A stretch of DNA of 38,489 bases, taken from an uncultured Crocinitomix sp. (GTDB lineage: Bacteria > Bacteroidota > Bacteroidia > Flavobacteriales_D > Crocinitomicaceae). The stretch lies in contig CAKZON010000098.1 in NCBI GenBank assembly GCA_937136425.1, positions 1-38,489 on the forward strand. Direction: 5' to 3'. Under the pieces are notes generated by a model. It did not search any database and was not told the DNA's origin. It worked only from the letters and a program-made list of their open reading frames with translations. Of the stretch, positions 1-8,013 are shown in pieces (position 1 is the stretch's first letter; every line of letters starts with the position of its first letter). The translations under genes were made by a program, and so were the position numbers.

Positions 1-72
1 AAACTTTAGTGTACTATCATGCTATTTTGATTGCTTTAGTAGGGCTAGTAAATTGTTGTAGGCTACATATTC

Positions 73-275
73 TCAATTATTATAACTGTTTTTATTTCTC
101 TTAGTCATTTCCTGCTCTGGTTCTGCATATGTTTGATTCACCCATGTATTTGGATTCTTTCTTTTGAATCTACATAGTATTTCTTAGTTAATTCAAGAGC
201 TTTAATATTATCATTCGCTTGAACGTAATAAGGGATTAAATATTTATAAAGCCCTCTTCTTAATTCATATTTGAA
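73..275 (-). pseudogene. Frameshifted C-terminal remnant of an unrecognised gene
   Basis: On the minus strand, bases 275 down to 141 read open for 45 codons with normal-looking protein composition (it includes GLYKYLIPYYVQANDN and IKALELTKKYY), then hit TGA at 138-140. The same reading resumes in a different frame from about base 165 down, giving NPNTWVNQTYAEPEQEMTK and ending at TGA at 73-75. Together they look like the helical C-terminal part of one protein split by a single indel. No start codon or plausible N-terminal part is found above base 278, where all frames close. I do not recognise the family. It could be a decayed gene or a sequencing indel in a fragment of a gene; the 5' part is missing either way. 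The rest of 1-535 shows no gene. Confidence 0.45.
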
Positions 276-400
276 TTATTAAATAAGATCATAAACACTG
301 ATTATCAGATAAATTATGATCTACAAACATAATACCCAAACATTAAAAAAGACATACAAACCTACAAATCAACCCATTAACAAAAGTGACAAACAGGCCC

Positions 401-425
401 TTTAAAAAGTCTGTAACTTTTTAAA
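401..425. other. Perfect 10-bp AT-rich inverted repeat
   Basis: TTTAAAAAGT at 401-410 is the exact reverse complement of ACTTTTTAAA at 416-425, with a 5-base loop. It lies about 110 bases before the TraB-domain gene and downstream of nothing on the plus strand in this window. It could be a weak terminator or an operator-like dyad; the AT-only stem makes it poor as a terminator and no T-run follows. Confidence 0.35.
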
Positions 426-535
426 ATTTACGAATTATCTTCTTAAACCTAATAAAGGGTGTTATTCTTTAATATTCGTTAACATTTTATTCAAGAAATC
501 ATTCGTATTTTAGAACCTTCATTAATATAAAACTT

Positions 536-3500
536 ATGCTACTACGCTTCTCACTGATTATCACAGTTATTCTCACCTCCTTTTTTAGTTTTAGTCAACA
601 AAAATCTTATCAAGGTTTATTGTGGGAAATATCTGGAAATGGATTAACAACCTCAAGTTATTTGTATGGAACAATGCACGTATCCAACAAATTAGCATTT
701 AACGTTAGTGATTCATTTTATTTATGTCTTAATAGTGTTGAGGCAATTGCTCTTGAATCTTCTCCGGCAGATTGGATGGAAGATTACAGAGATATGGGCG
801 CCTTTTCTGGAGGTAATTATTCTTATGACGGTTTTTATGAAAAAGCATTTGATATTGACGAGCCAGAAAATGATGTAACCTATAAGTTAATGGAAAATAA
901 GAATGGGTTAATGAATCAAATATTATATAGATTCAATCCGGGAAACGAAGATTATCAGGAAAACACCTTCTTAGATATGTTCATTTTTCAAGCAGGAGCA
1001 AAAAATAGTAAACCCATTTACAGTTTAGAAACATTAGAGGAAGTTATAGATTTATCTATTCTTGCAATGACTCCTGACAAGGACAAAGAAGAGGATAATA
1101 GCCGTAACAACTATTTAGAATCTGACGGACAAAGAAAGTACGTATTATTAGAAGAAGCTTACAGACGTGGTGACTTGAATCAAATTGATTCATTAAGCAA
1201 AGCTGATAACCCAACCTCTGTTTATCATGATTATTTTATTGTAGAACGTAATAGAAATATGGTTCGTAGAATTGATTCAATAGTTTCTAAAAATTCTTTA
1301 TTTATTGGGATTGGTGCTGCGCACTTGCCAGGTGACGGAGGAGCAATTGAATTATTAAGAGAATTAGGATATAACGTTCGTGCTGTCAGCCCAAAATCAA
1401 CTGGGAAATCTCATAAAATGAGAAAAAAGCTAGAAAGCCTATACCGCCCTATTGATTTTAAACCTCATTCAACTGAAGATAAATTCATTCAGGTTTCAGT
1501 ACCCGGAACATTGTATCAAATGCCCACTAATAGCCGTGGAAAAATGGAATACTTATGTCCGGAACCTGTTAATGGCGGATATTTTAGCATTGTGCGTATG
1601 TTCACCTATGGTGGAATTTTTGGGAAAAACCCCGATTATTATAAAGCCACTTTTGATAGTTTAATTTATATCGCTACGCCAGGAGAACTAATCAAAAAAG
1701 AAGAAATTAGTATAAATGGTCATAAAGGTTACCGTGTGTTAACAATGACAAGTAAAAATGCATATGTTAATTACAATGTTTTCTTTACACCTACTGAAAT
1801 TGTTGTTTTTAAAGGTTTCGGAATTGGAGAGTACATTCAAAAAAGTGATCCAAAGCGCTTTTTCAGTGAAATTCAGTTAGGAAAAAATTCTGCAGAGTGG
1901 AATGAAGTGACTCCAAGGTTTGGCGGTGCTAAATGGAAAATGAAAGGAATGGTTAGCGGCCAAGATATGATTGAAGGATTAGACAATACTGAAGTTGAAC
2001 CTACCTACCAATCATTTGATAGTGAAAATGAAGATTATTATTTGGTAATGCGTTACACCTATAATGATCTTGATTTTATCGAAGAAGATTCGTTCGATCT
2101 AGCGTATTTAGGCGAAACTTTTGGAAAAGAAATGGGTTATGAAGTGGCAAACACAAGTTTTCATCCTGAAAGAGGTTTTAGTTATGTTTTACAAGACTTA
2201 AAAGCGGATGACGATCACCAAAACCAAACGCAAAACTTAAAGCTTAAACTACTAACACGCGGCGGTTACTATTACCTAATGACAACCACAGCTAAAGATA
2301 ATAATGCAAAAACCTTCTTTGATTCATTTGAATTTGATTCGTTTATTTTAACAGATGAATATGAAGTTTATGAGGATACTAACTTGTACTACTCTGTTGA
2401 AACTATTGTAGAAAAAGAACTTCCTTCTATGCCAAGTCGTGGATATGGTGGTTATGGAAATGATGATGATGACGAAGACCGAAATTACTTGTCTTCATCA
2501 GGATCTAAATATCATTCGTTAGCTAAAACTGGCGAAGGAATTTATGTTGGTTATGTTAAATTCCACGATTATTACGGTGCTGATTCTGTTCAGGCTTTTT
2601 GGGAAAACAGAACAGAGTCTTTAACAAAAGAACATGGTTTAAAAGTATCTAACCGAGTTGAAAAGGAAATTGATGGAGATATCACTTTATCATACACCCT
2701 AACAGATACAGGGAGTGCTAAAGGAATTATGACTCACTTTAGATTACACAATGGTGTACAATATTTAATTCAATCATTGGTAGATACTGTTGTAGGGCCT
2801 TCTCCATACGTACAAAAGTTCTTTGATACTTTTCAACCTAAAGATACGCTAATTGGCCGTGACTTATTTGAGGATAAAGCTGAGTTATTTTTTGAACATG
2901 TTAATGGTGAAGATAGCCTAAACCGTGTTAATGCAATGAAATCAATTAATAGAGTTGATTTTGAAGAGAAGGATGTACCAGGGATTGCTGATACTTACTT
3001 TAATTATGAGTTTGATGAAGAAACTGAACAAGAATATCGTGAAGATTTAATTTTAACACTTGCAAATGTTGAAGTTGAACCTGCATACGAGTTTTTGTAT
3101 GATGTTTACGACTCTAATAACTTTAACTCTGATCTGCAATTTGTAGCCTTAAAATGCTTTTCATATACTGAAACGGAAGAAGCTTACGCGGCTATTAAAA
3201 AACTACTATTGGCTAATCCTCCATTTTCTGAGAAAGAGAGTAAACTCAAATTTTTCGACTATTTATATGACTCTCTAGAGTTGTCTAAAGATTACTTCCC
3301 TGAGATGTATGAAATGGCACAATATTCTGACTACCATCCGCATGTAATGGAGTTGTTGGCTGATGGATATTTACAAGAGATTTACTCTTTCGATAACTTC
3401 AAATCTAAAAAATCAATCATTTTTAGAAATGCAAAAATTGAATTAAAACGTACTGTTGCAAACCAAAATGAAAGTAGCAGCAATAGTTATGGTGGATATA

Positions 3501-4156
3501 ATTATGGACGTATAAATCAATATGAAACTTACCATACTTTGTTTTTAGATTATTATACCTTAATGTGTGGTTTTAAAGCTAGTGGAGACAAAGATGCTGA
3601 TGCCTTTTTTGAAGATATTTATAGAATTGAAGATGAAAAATTTAAAGTTGAAGCTGAAATAGTTCATGCCAAATTAGGTTTACCAGTTGACACCGCTAAG
3701 ATTAATGAAGTATCTAGAGATGAAAAGTATCGTGTATGGGTTTATAACAGACTGGAAGATGAGGAACTACTAGAATACATTGATCCTGCGATTACGCAAC
3801 AAGACATTGCCTTTGCTCTACTTTACAATACGGGATATGATGAAGAGGAAGATACTGTTGCATTTGTAAAAACGGTTACAATTGACAATGGTAAAGAACA
3901 AGGAACGATCTATTTCTTTAAAAGAAAACAAGAAAACAAAAAGAATTGGATGATTGATTATGTTGGATTAATGTCTACTGATGAAAGTGATTTGAATAGT
4001 GAAGATCATCAAACTAAAAAAGGACTTTCTATTAAAAATGATGAAGAAATGGAAGAGACAATTAAACGTACCATTGAAATATTTGAATTAACACACCGTA
4101 AGCGCGTTGTTTTAGATTCTTATGATTACGGTGGATTGTTTGACGGACTGTTCTAA
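536..4156 (+). CDS. Very long secreted TraB/GumN-domain protein
   Basis: 1206 residues. Residues 1-20 form a signal peptide ending SFFSFSQ, so the protein is exported. Residues about 25-290 match the TraB/GumN family: the N-terminal signature YLYGTMHV (His48) and the C-terminal signature IGIGAAHLPGDGG (His263) are both present. TraB/GumN proteins are metalloprotease-like, but their physiological role in bacteria is poorly known, and they are usually about 300 residues long. Here roughly 900 further residues follow, with two Gly/Tyr/Asn-rich linkers (about 635-650 and 980-990) and an acidic, helix-rich C-terminal part that I do not recognise. The ATG start is supported by the signal peptide directly after it. 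The gene is monocistronic or leads the unknown gene at 4225. Family call is good for the first quarter; the rest is unassigned. Confidence 0.8.
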   Translation: MLLRFSLIITVILTSFFSFSQQKSYQGLLWEISGNGLTTSSYLYGTMHVSNKLAFNVSDSFYLCLNSVEAIALESSPADWMEDYRDMGAFSGGNYSYDGFYEKAFDIDEPENDVTYKLMENKNGLMNQILYRFNPGNEDYQENTFLDMFIFQAGAKNSKPIYSLETLEEVIDLSILAMTPDKDKEEDNSRNNYLESDGQRKYVLLEEAYRRGDLNQIDSLSKADNPTSVYHDYFIVERNRNMVRRIDSIVSKNSLFIGIGAAHLPGDGGAIELLRELGYNVRAVSPKSTGKSHKMRKKLESLYRPIDFKPHSTEDKFIQVSVPGTLYQMPTNSRGKMEYLCPEPVNGGYFSIVRMFTYGGIFGKNPDYYKATFDSLIYIATPGELIKKEEISINGHKGYRVLTMTSKNAYVNYNVFFTPTEIVVFKGFGIGEYIQKSDPKRFFSEIQLGKNSAEWNEVTPRFGGAKWKMKGMVSGQDMIEGLDNTEVEPTYQSFDSENEDYYLVMRYTYNDLDFIEEDSFDLAYLGETFGKEMGYEVANTSFHPERGFSYVLQDLKADDDHQNQTQNLKLKLLTRGGYYYLMTTTAKDNNAKTFFDSFEFDSFILTDEYEVYEDTNLYYSVETIVEKELPSMPSRGYGGYGNDDDDEDRNYLSSSGSKYHSLAKTGEGIYVGYVKFHDYYGADSVQAFWENRTESLTKEHGLKVSNRVEKEIDGDITLSYTLTDTGSAKGIMTHFRLHNGVQYLIQSLVDTVVGPSPYVQKFFDTFQPKDTLIGRDLFEDKAELFFEHVNGEDSLNRVNAMKSINRVDFEEKDVPGIADTYFNYEFDEETEQEYREDLILTLANVEVEPAYEFLYDVYDSNNFNSDLQFVALKCFSYTETEEAYAAIKKLLLANPPFSEKESKLKFFDYLYDSLELSKDYFPEMYEMAQYSDYHPHVMELLADGYLQEIYSFDNFKSKKSIIFRNAKIELKRTVANQNESSSNSYGGYNYGRINQYETYHTLFLDYYTLMCGFKASGDKDADAFFEDIYRIEDEKFKVEAEIVHAKLGLPVDTAKINEVSRDEKYRVWVYNRLEDEELLEYIDPAITQQDIAFALLYNTGYDEEEDTVAFVKTVTIDNGKEQGTIYFFKRKQENKKNWMIDYVGLMSTDESDLNSEDHQTKKGLSIKNDEEMEETIKRTIEIFELTHRKRVVLDSYDYGGLFDGLF

Positions 4157-4224
4157 CAGTCTCCCCTGCTCTCTTTCATTCATTAATACATCATTACCTT
4201 TTTAATTGTGATTTAACTTTTACT

Positions 4225-4746
4225 ATGGGAGTATTATATACTGCATTAAGCGTTACTCAATACGCCGAATTACTGAATACTAAGAATGTTCCTTTAGGTG
4301 AATTTTCTAATGATTTTGGTTTAGAATTTACTGAGGACAAGGCACATTGGCATGATCGTATAAAAAATCAAGAAGATTTAGAAAGCGTTATTGATTATCA
4401 ATATTCTATAATTATTGAATTTGAAACTGATACAAAAACAATCAATTCAATAATTGGCGATTCTAAAACAGGAAGGTTGTCTGAAAAGGTTGTCAACTAC
4501 TATCAGCAATTAGAAAAACCTGTTGAGCTTCCGGTATTATCCGAACAAGATGTTAACGTGCTTTGCATAATGGACATTTATGAAAGTCAAGAAACAACTG
4601 ATGGTATTTCTCAACTTTGGAAACTTTTGGTAAACTCTGCCGAAAATGAATTGTGGTGTTTGTTCACCGAATCTGTCCATAAAATATCATGCCTTGGAGC
4701 AATACCGGGCGCCGTTGAAGAAGCAAAAAAAATAGTTATGTCTTAA
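4225..4746 (+). CDS. Unknown cytoplasmic protein, 173 aa
   Basis: I do not recognise this protein. It is acidic, with no signal peptide or membrane segment, and has a mixed alpha/beta composition. It begins MGVLYTALSVTQYAELL and contains two tryptophans in the N-terminal third and a WKLLVNSAENELWCLF stretch near the end. It follows the TraB-domain gene by 68 bases with no terminator seen between, so co-transcription is possible. The reading frame is clean and codon use is like its neighbours. After the TAA stop the same frame stays open for 28 codons; this is most likely chance in AT-rich DNA. Confidence 0.65.
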   Translation: MGVLYTALSVTQYAELLNTKNVPLGEFSNDFGLEFTEDKAHWHDRIKNQEDLESVIDYQYSIIIEFETDTKTINSIIGDSKTGRLSEKVVNYYQQLEKPVELPVLSEQDVNVLCIMDIYESQETTDGISQLWKLLVNSAENELWCLFTESVHKISCLGAIPGAVEEAKKIVMS

Positions 4747-4962
4747 TTTTCAGACATAGTTAAATTAATTGACGGTTATAACTTAAAAAATTGCCAATTT
4801 CTAGTAAAATCAAGCTCCCTTGTTGTTTTATAAAGCAATAAACTGTAATTAATAAGATTTATACAAAACCTTAAAACAAAGCATAAACAACTGCAAATCA
4901 AAACAATACACACTATAGTTATCGTAAAAAGATAATTAAACACAAATAAAATATGCTAAAAC

Positions 4963-4997
4963 GATAATTTATTATCATAATCCGATAATAAATTAGT
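4963..4997. promoter_or_regulatory. Tandem GATAAT dyad operator
   Basis: Two 14-base dyads of the form GATAAT-NN-ATTATC lie exactly 21 bases apart: a perfect one at 4963-4976 and one with the last two bases changed at 4984-4997. Read as a whole, TAATTTATTATC (4965-4976) and GATAATAAATTA (4984-4995) are a perfect 12-base inverted repeat with a 7-base spacer. A further GATAATTAAA lies 32 bases upstream at 4931, and GATAATAAGATATT follows the XRE gene at 6121. The spacing of two helical turns, and the overlap with a -7 box, fit an autoregulatory XRE operator; that role is inferred. Confidence 0.65.
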
Positions 4998-5004
4998 ACA
5001 TTTG
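4997..5004 (+). promoter_or_regulatory. Bacteroidota -7 box for the 5082/5638 gene pair
   Basis: TACATTTG is an exact match to the Bacteroidota -7 consensus TAnnTTTG. It starts at the last base of the second operator dyad, so repressor binding there would block the promoter. No clear -33 TTG is seen 17-23 bases upstream, where the operator lies. Confidence 0.5.
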
Positions 5005-5041
5005 TAGAAAGATAAAATTCGTATTAACAAAAAATCTAATT

Positions 5042-5125
5042 ATGTACATCACACAATCCAACCCAAAACTGAGGAGTAATTATGAAAATTCAAGTGCTGA
5101 GAGACAGCAAATTAGTGCAGGCTGA
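5042..5125 (+). CDS. Possible 27-codon leader peptide overlapping the next gene
   Basis: An ATG at 5042 opens a 27-codon frame (starting MYITQSNPK) that runs over the start of the 5082 gene in another frame and stops at TGA 5123-5125. The ribosome-binding sequence GAGGAG (5071-5076) of the 5082 gene lies inside it. Translation of the leader could therefore mask or couple initiation of the larger protein. No own ribosome-binding site is evident; it may be chance. Confidence 0.2.
   Translation: MYITQSNPKLRSNYENSSAERQQISAG
5071..5076 (+). promoter_or_regulatory. Strong Shine-Dalgarno for the 5082 gene
   Basis: GAGGAG sits 5 bases before the ATG at 5082. Most starts in this window have no recognisable Shine-Dalgarno, as is usual in Bacteroidota, so this strong site stands out and fixes the start. 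Confidence 0.6.
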
Positions 5126-5564
5126 AATTGCACCAATCAACAAACGAGAAATTCCATTAATAAAAGATGGATGGACATTTAATTGGCGAAAAATCGCCAC
5201 AGAAGCGGATGCAAACGAGCAAATTTACGCTTTAAAAATTGAAGAAACAGGTACTGTAGAAGGAGTTCTACATTTGATATATAGAGATGGAATGTATGAA
5301 ATGGAGCATTTAGAAATAGCGCCACACAATATTGGTAGCAGCCAAAAAAAATATCAGGATGTTGCAGGTTGTTTAATCGCTTTTGGATGCTATAGAAGCT
5401 TAAGTTTAAACAATGAGTTTAGAGGTGTGCTCGCATTCATTCCAAAAGCAGAACTTGAAGATTGGTATATTCAGAAATATGGTGCAGAGCCAGGCATACA
5501 TGGTAGAATGATTTTTTTGAATGCAACACCAGATTTGATTTCTAAATATATTTATAGAGATTAG
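5082..5564 (+). CDS. GNAT-like protein, possible toxin of an XRE-paired module
   Basis: 160 residues, soluble, no signal peptide. The middle and C-terminal parts (about residues 60-150) have the strand-helix order of a GNAT acyltransferase fold: a central strand MYEMEHLEIAPHNIG, a helix with VAGCLIAFGCYRSLSL, a strand GVLAFIPK, then EDWYIQKYGAEP and a last strand IHGRMIFLNAT. The usual acetyl-CoA loop (R/Q-x-x-G-x-G/A) is not clear, so enzymatic activity is uncertain. The gene is followed after 73 bases by a HigA-type XRE gene and preceded by an operator and promoter. This gene order (effector first, XRE second) is that of higBA-like modules. It could be a toxin, or a regulatory partner of the XRE protein. 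The fold and toxin role are inference; the pairing is seen. Confidence 0.55.
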   Translation: MKIQVLRDSKLVQAEIAPINKREIPLIKDGWTFNWRKIATEADANEQIYALKIEETGTVEGVLHLIYRDGMYEMEHLEIAPHNIGSSQKKYQDVAGCLIAFGCYRSLSLNNEFRGVLAFIPKAELEDWYIQKYGAEPGIHGRMIFLNATPDLISKYIYRD

Positions 5565-5580
5565 CTGTTTTGCTAATTGA

Positions 5581-5602
5581 ATCTTATCTTTAAGGATAAG
5601 AT
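5581..5602. promoter_or_regulatory. Inverted repeat between the paired genes
   Basis: ATCTTATC (5581-5588) and GATAAGAT (5595-5602) form a perfect 8-base inverted repeat with a 6-base loop in the 73-base gap. It shares the GATAA half-site of the upstream operator, so it may be a second XRE site; alternatively it is an RNA hairpin tuning expression of the two genes. Confidence 0.4.
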
Positions 5603-5637
5603 GAGTCTTATTTAATAAAATAGACAATATTATTAAA

Positions 5638-6114
5638 ATGAAGAGAAAAATTGATGAGCCGCTTACATCAGGAGCTTTAACTGGTGAGCATAATGACGCG
5701 AAAGATGAAAGAAAGGAATTACAAGCCTTTATACTCAACCGTAAAAAAAAGCTTTCAGTTGAAAAGCAGCTTGAAATTGAATTCTTAGCGATTCGATTAA
5801 GAATGGACGAATATGTTAGCGCTGAAAACTTTCAAACCTACACTGTTGGTGATTTCATAAAAGAATGTCTGAAAGTGGCTAAAATTAGGCAAAACAAGTT
5901 TGCCGAATACATTGGGCTAAAACCATCAAACCTTAGCCATGTGTTAAATGGTAACCGCCCTTTAAACTATGAGTTTGCGCTTATTTTGGCAAAAATATTT
6001 AATATCAGTCCAATGCTTTGGCTAGAAGTACAAATGAAAAACGAATTAGAAAAAATAATTGAACTTAAACAAACAAATCTTACCAATTACTCATTGGATG
6101 ATCTTGTTGGTTGA
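5638..6114 (+). CDS. HigA/VapI-type XRE DNA-binding protein, probable antitoxin
   Basis: 158 residues. Residues about 75-140 form an XRE helix-turn-helix: VGDFIKECLKVAKIRQNKFAEYIG, then LKPSNLSHVLNGNRPLNYEFA, followed by the HigA/VapI hallmark ISPMLWLEVQ (residues about 128-137). The first 70 residues are a charged extension not found in minimal HigA proteins and could neutralise the partner. It probably represses its own operon through the GATAAT dyads at 4963-4997. The terminator at 6139-6166 ends the unit. The DNA-binding call is firm; the antitoxin role rests on context. Confidence 0.75.
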   Translation: MKRKIDEPLTSGALTGEHNDAKDERKELQAFILNRKKKLSVEKQLEIEFLAIRLRMDEYVSAENFQTYTVGDFIKECLKVAKIRQNKFAEYIGLKPSNLSHVLNGNRPLNYEFALILAKIFNISPMLWLEVQMKNELEKIIELKQTNLTNYSLDDLVG

Positions 6115-6138
6115 ATAATCGATAATAAGATATTAAAG

Positions 6139-6166
6139 AAAGGGAAACATCATTGTGTTTCCCTTT
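6139..6166 (+). terminator. Rho-independent terminator after the XRE gene
   Basis: AAAGGGAAACA (6139-6149) pairs perfectly with TGTTTCCCTTT (6156-6166) around a 6-base loop, followed by a T-run. It closes the 5082-6114 unit and separates it from the AraC-type gene. Confidence 0.85.
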
Positions 6167-6247
6167 TTTATTTCTAATAACCTAAGACTAAGAAGATTTA
6201 AAGGAAATCACTATTTTTAATCAAACATTTTTTTTCAAACTAATAGC

Positions 6248-6667
6248 ATGAAACCATCATCTCCGAGGATGCATCTGTACAAACAAATAGTTGATGCTAA
6301 ATTATATATAGATGATTTTTATATGAACGCAATAGACTTAGAATTAATTGCAAGCCGTGCATGCATTTCCAAGTTTCATTTTCATAGAATTTTTAAAGCT
6401 TGCTATAACAAAACTCCGCATGAATATCTTACTCACCTCAGAATAAAACATGCCAAACAACTTTTGAGTAATGGTTCCCCTACCCCTGATGTCTGCCTAA
6501 CTGTGGGTTTTGAAAGTTTGAGTTCTTTCTGCAAATTATTTAAAAAAAAGGAAAGCGTGACACCAGCTGAATATAGAGCTATGACATTAAGACAAAATAA
6601 ACTTTATAAGCATCAACCTTTAAACTTTATTCCAAACGGCTATGCCTCTTATTTAGGATGGGAATAA
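6248..6667 (+). CDS. AraC-type transcription factor, DNA-binding domain only
   Basis: 139 residues, almost entirely the AraC/XylS double helix-turn-helix domain (residues about 15-115): LELIASRACISKFHFHRIFK for the first helix-turn-helix and VCLTVGFESLSSFCKLFKKK with VTPAEYR for the second. There is no N-terminal sensor domain, so a ligand is not expected within this protein. It stands 65 bases before a VOC-SRPBCC gene trio on the same strand and may be co-transcribed with it or regulate it. Small AraC proteins next to VOC or SRPBCC genes are common in Bacteroidota. Family call is firm; targets are unknown. Confidence 0.85.
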   Translation: MKPSSPRMHLYKQIVDAKLYIDDFYMNAIDLELIASRACISKFHFHRIFKACYNKTPHEYLTHLRIKHAKQLLSNGSPTPDVCLTVGFESLSSFCKLFKKKESVTPAEYRAMTLRQNKLYKHQPLNFIPNGYASYLGWE

Positions 6668-6732
6668 CAAAAAGCAAGATTCGACATGAATTTTATTAAT
6701 GGAGTTGTTTTCTTTGCGTTAAAGTAATACAT

Positions 6733-7152
6733 ATGATTAGCAAACTATCTCACAGTAGTATATTCGTTTTAGACCAAAATAGTGCACGCGATTTTTACGT
6801 TAACAAATTGGGTTTTAACATTATTATGGACGTTGCTGTTGGTGATAAAGGAAATTGGCTAACTGTGCAACCCTATGACCAATCAGAGCTACAAATCACA
6901 CTCATTCCTATTAATACAGGATTAATGTTTGTTGGCGAAATTGCTAATCAATTGACAGATCTAGTAAAAAAGGGCGCATTTGGTTTTGGTATATTTGAAA
7001 CCAAGGATATTTATGCCACGCACCAGGAACTTAAAGATAAAGGTGTTGAATTTATTAAACCACCAAAAGAAGGCCCTTCTGGAATTGAAGCAATTTTTAA
7101 AGATGATTCTGGCAATTGGTTTTCATTAATACAAAAAACAACAGAAAAATGA
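6733..7152 (+). CDS. VOC (glyoxalase/bleomycin-resistance) family protein
   Basis: 139 residues with the two beta-alpha-beta-beta-beta modules of the vicinal oxygen chelate fold: FVLDQNSARDFYVNKLGFNI at the N-terminus and GIFETKDIYATHQELKDKGV plus a terminal FKDDSGNWFSLIQ (a conserved DPDGN-like motif, here DDSGN) at the C-terminus. VOC proteins are metal-dependent lyases, isomerases or dioxygenases, or binding proteins; the substrate cannot be read from the sequence. Its TGA overlaps the next ATG (ATGA at 7149-7152), showing translational coupling with the TfoX-like gene. Confidence 0.85.
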   Translation: MISKLSHSSIFVLDQNSARDFYVNKLGFNIIMDVAVGDKGNWLTVQPYDQSELQITLIPINTGLMFVGEIANQLTDLVKKGAFGFGIFETKDIYATHQELKDKGVEFIKPPKEGPSGIEAIFKDDSGNWFSLIQKTTEK

Positions 7153-7484
7153 GCGCAACATTACTTTACGACCAATTAATTGAAAACAACCCGGCTATTG
7201 AACGAAAGGGAAAAACGACTCCATATACCTCAATTAATGGGCACATGTTTTCCTTTTTGTCAAAAGAAGGTGATATGGGCCTTCGATTATCAAACCACGA
7301 CCGACTCGCGTTCATGGAAAAATATCATACCTCATTAATGGAGCAACATGGTCGAACAATGAAAGAATATGTAAGAGTTTCTAAAGACCTGTTGCGTAAA
7401 CCCGAAGAACTGACTGAATACTTGCAAAAAAGCTTTGATTACGTTTCTCAATTAAAACCAAAACCTACAAAAAAGAAAAAATGA
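7149..7484 (+). CDS. TfoX N-terminal-domain-like small protein
   Basis: 111 residues from the ATG at 7149, chosen because it overlaps the preceding stop by 4 bases (ATGA). The pattern of NGHMFSFLSKEGDMGLRLS followed by a lysine-rich C-terminus resembles the TfoX/Sxy N-terminal domain family (a 'K-x-MFG...MF...LR' arrangement), a small fold of unclear function outside competence regulation. The next gene starts at 7481 inside this gene's stop, again as ATGA. The three genes 6733-7915 are thus a tightly coupled operon. The family match is moderate; some databases would leave it unnamed. Confidence 0.6.
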   Translation: MSATLLYDQLIENNPAIERKGKTTPYTSINGHMFSFLSKEGDMGLRLSNHDRLAFMEKYHTSLMEQHGRTMKEYVRVSKDLLRKPEELTEYLQKSFDYVSQLKPKPTKKKK

Positions 7485-7915
7485 AGTATACCTGTACAAC
7501 AACCATTAACGCACCGCTTGAGCATGTTGTAAAACTTTGGGATGACGAAAGCAATTTTTCTTCATGGCAAGATGGTTTTAAAAGCATAGAACTTTTAAGT
7601 GGTGAACATCATAAAAAAGGCGCAAAATCTAAAATTGTCTTAGACGGTAATAGGCGAATAGAATTAATAGAGACGATTATTTCTAACAATTTGCCTGATG
7701 AAAAAGTGGCCCTATATGAACATGTGCACATGGTAAATACTCAAACCAGTCGTTTTAAAAAACTAGGCGAAAATTTAACAGAATATACATCTGAGGTTGA
7801 ATACACTCAGTTTAATGGATTCATGATAAAACTAATGGCCAAATTATTTCCTAGCAAGTTTAAAGCACAAAGTCAAAAATGGATGGATCAATTTAAGGCA
7901 TTTGCTGAAAAATAA
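7481..7915 (+). CDS. SRPBCC (START-like) family protein
   Basis: 144 residues. Begins with KYTCTTTINAPLEHVVKLW and WQDGFKSIELLSGE, the first strand and helix of the SRPBCC/polyketide-cyclase-like fold, and ends with the long C-terminal helix containing FKAQSQKWMDQFKAFAEK. This fold forms a hydrophobic pocket for lipids or other small ligands; many bacterial members have no known ligand. Third gene of the coupled VOC-TfoX-like-SRPBCC set; the overlap with the preceding gene supports the start. No terminator is seen after it. Confidence 0.8.
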   Translation: MKYTCTTTINAPLEHVVKLWDDESNFSSWQDGFKSIELLSGEHHKKGAKSKIVLDGNRRIELIETIISNNLPDEKVALYEHVHMVNTQTSRFKKLGENLTEYTSEVEYTQFNGFMIKLMAKLFPSKFKAQSQKWMDQFKAFAEK

Positions 7916-7970
7916 ACCCCGTTAAAAAGTCATCTTAAATAACCTTTGGTTCGTCTATTAATTCCTTTAG

Positions 7971-7978
7971 TTATTTTG
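7971..7978 (+). promoter_or_regulatory. Possible promoter for the 8014 gene
   Basis: TTATTTTG is one mismatch from the -7 consensus TAnnTTTG, and TTTG at 7945-7948 lies 22 bases upstream as a possible -33 element. Start codon ATG 8014 would follow a short leader. Confidence 0.3.
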
Positions 7979-8013
7979 TACATTAGAGTTTATTATCATA
8001 AACCATTTTGAAA

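Noticed and set aside
4747..4830. In-frame open extension after the stop of the 4225 gene (28 codons)
   Set aside because: A stretch this short is expected by chance at this base composition, and there is no readthrough signal.
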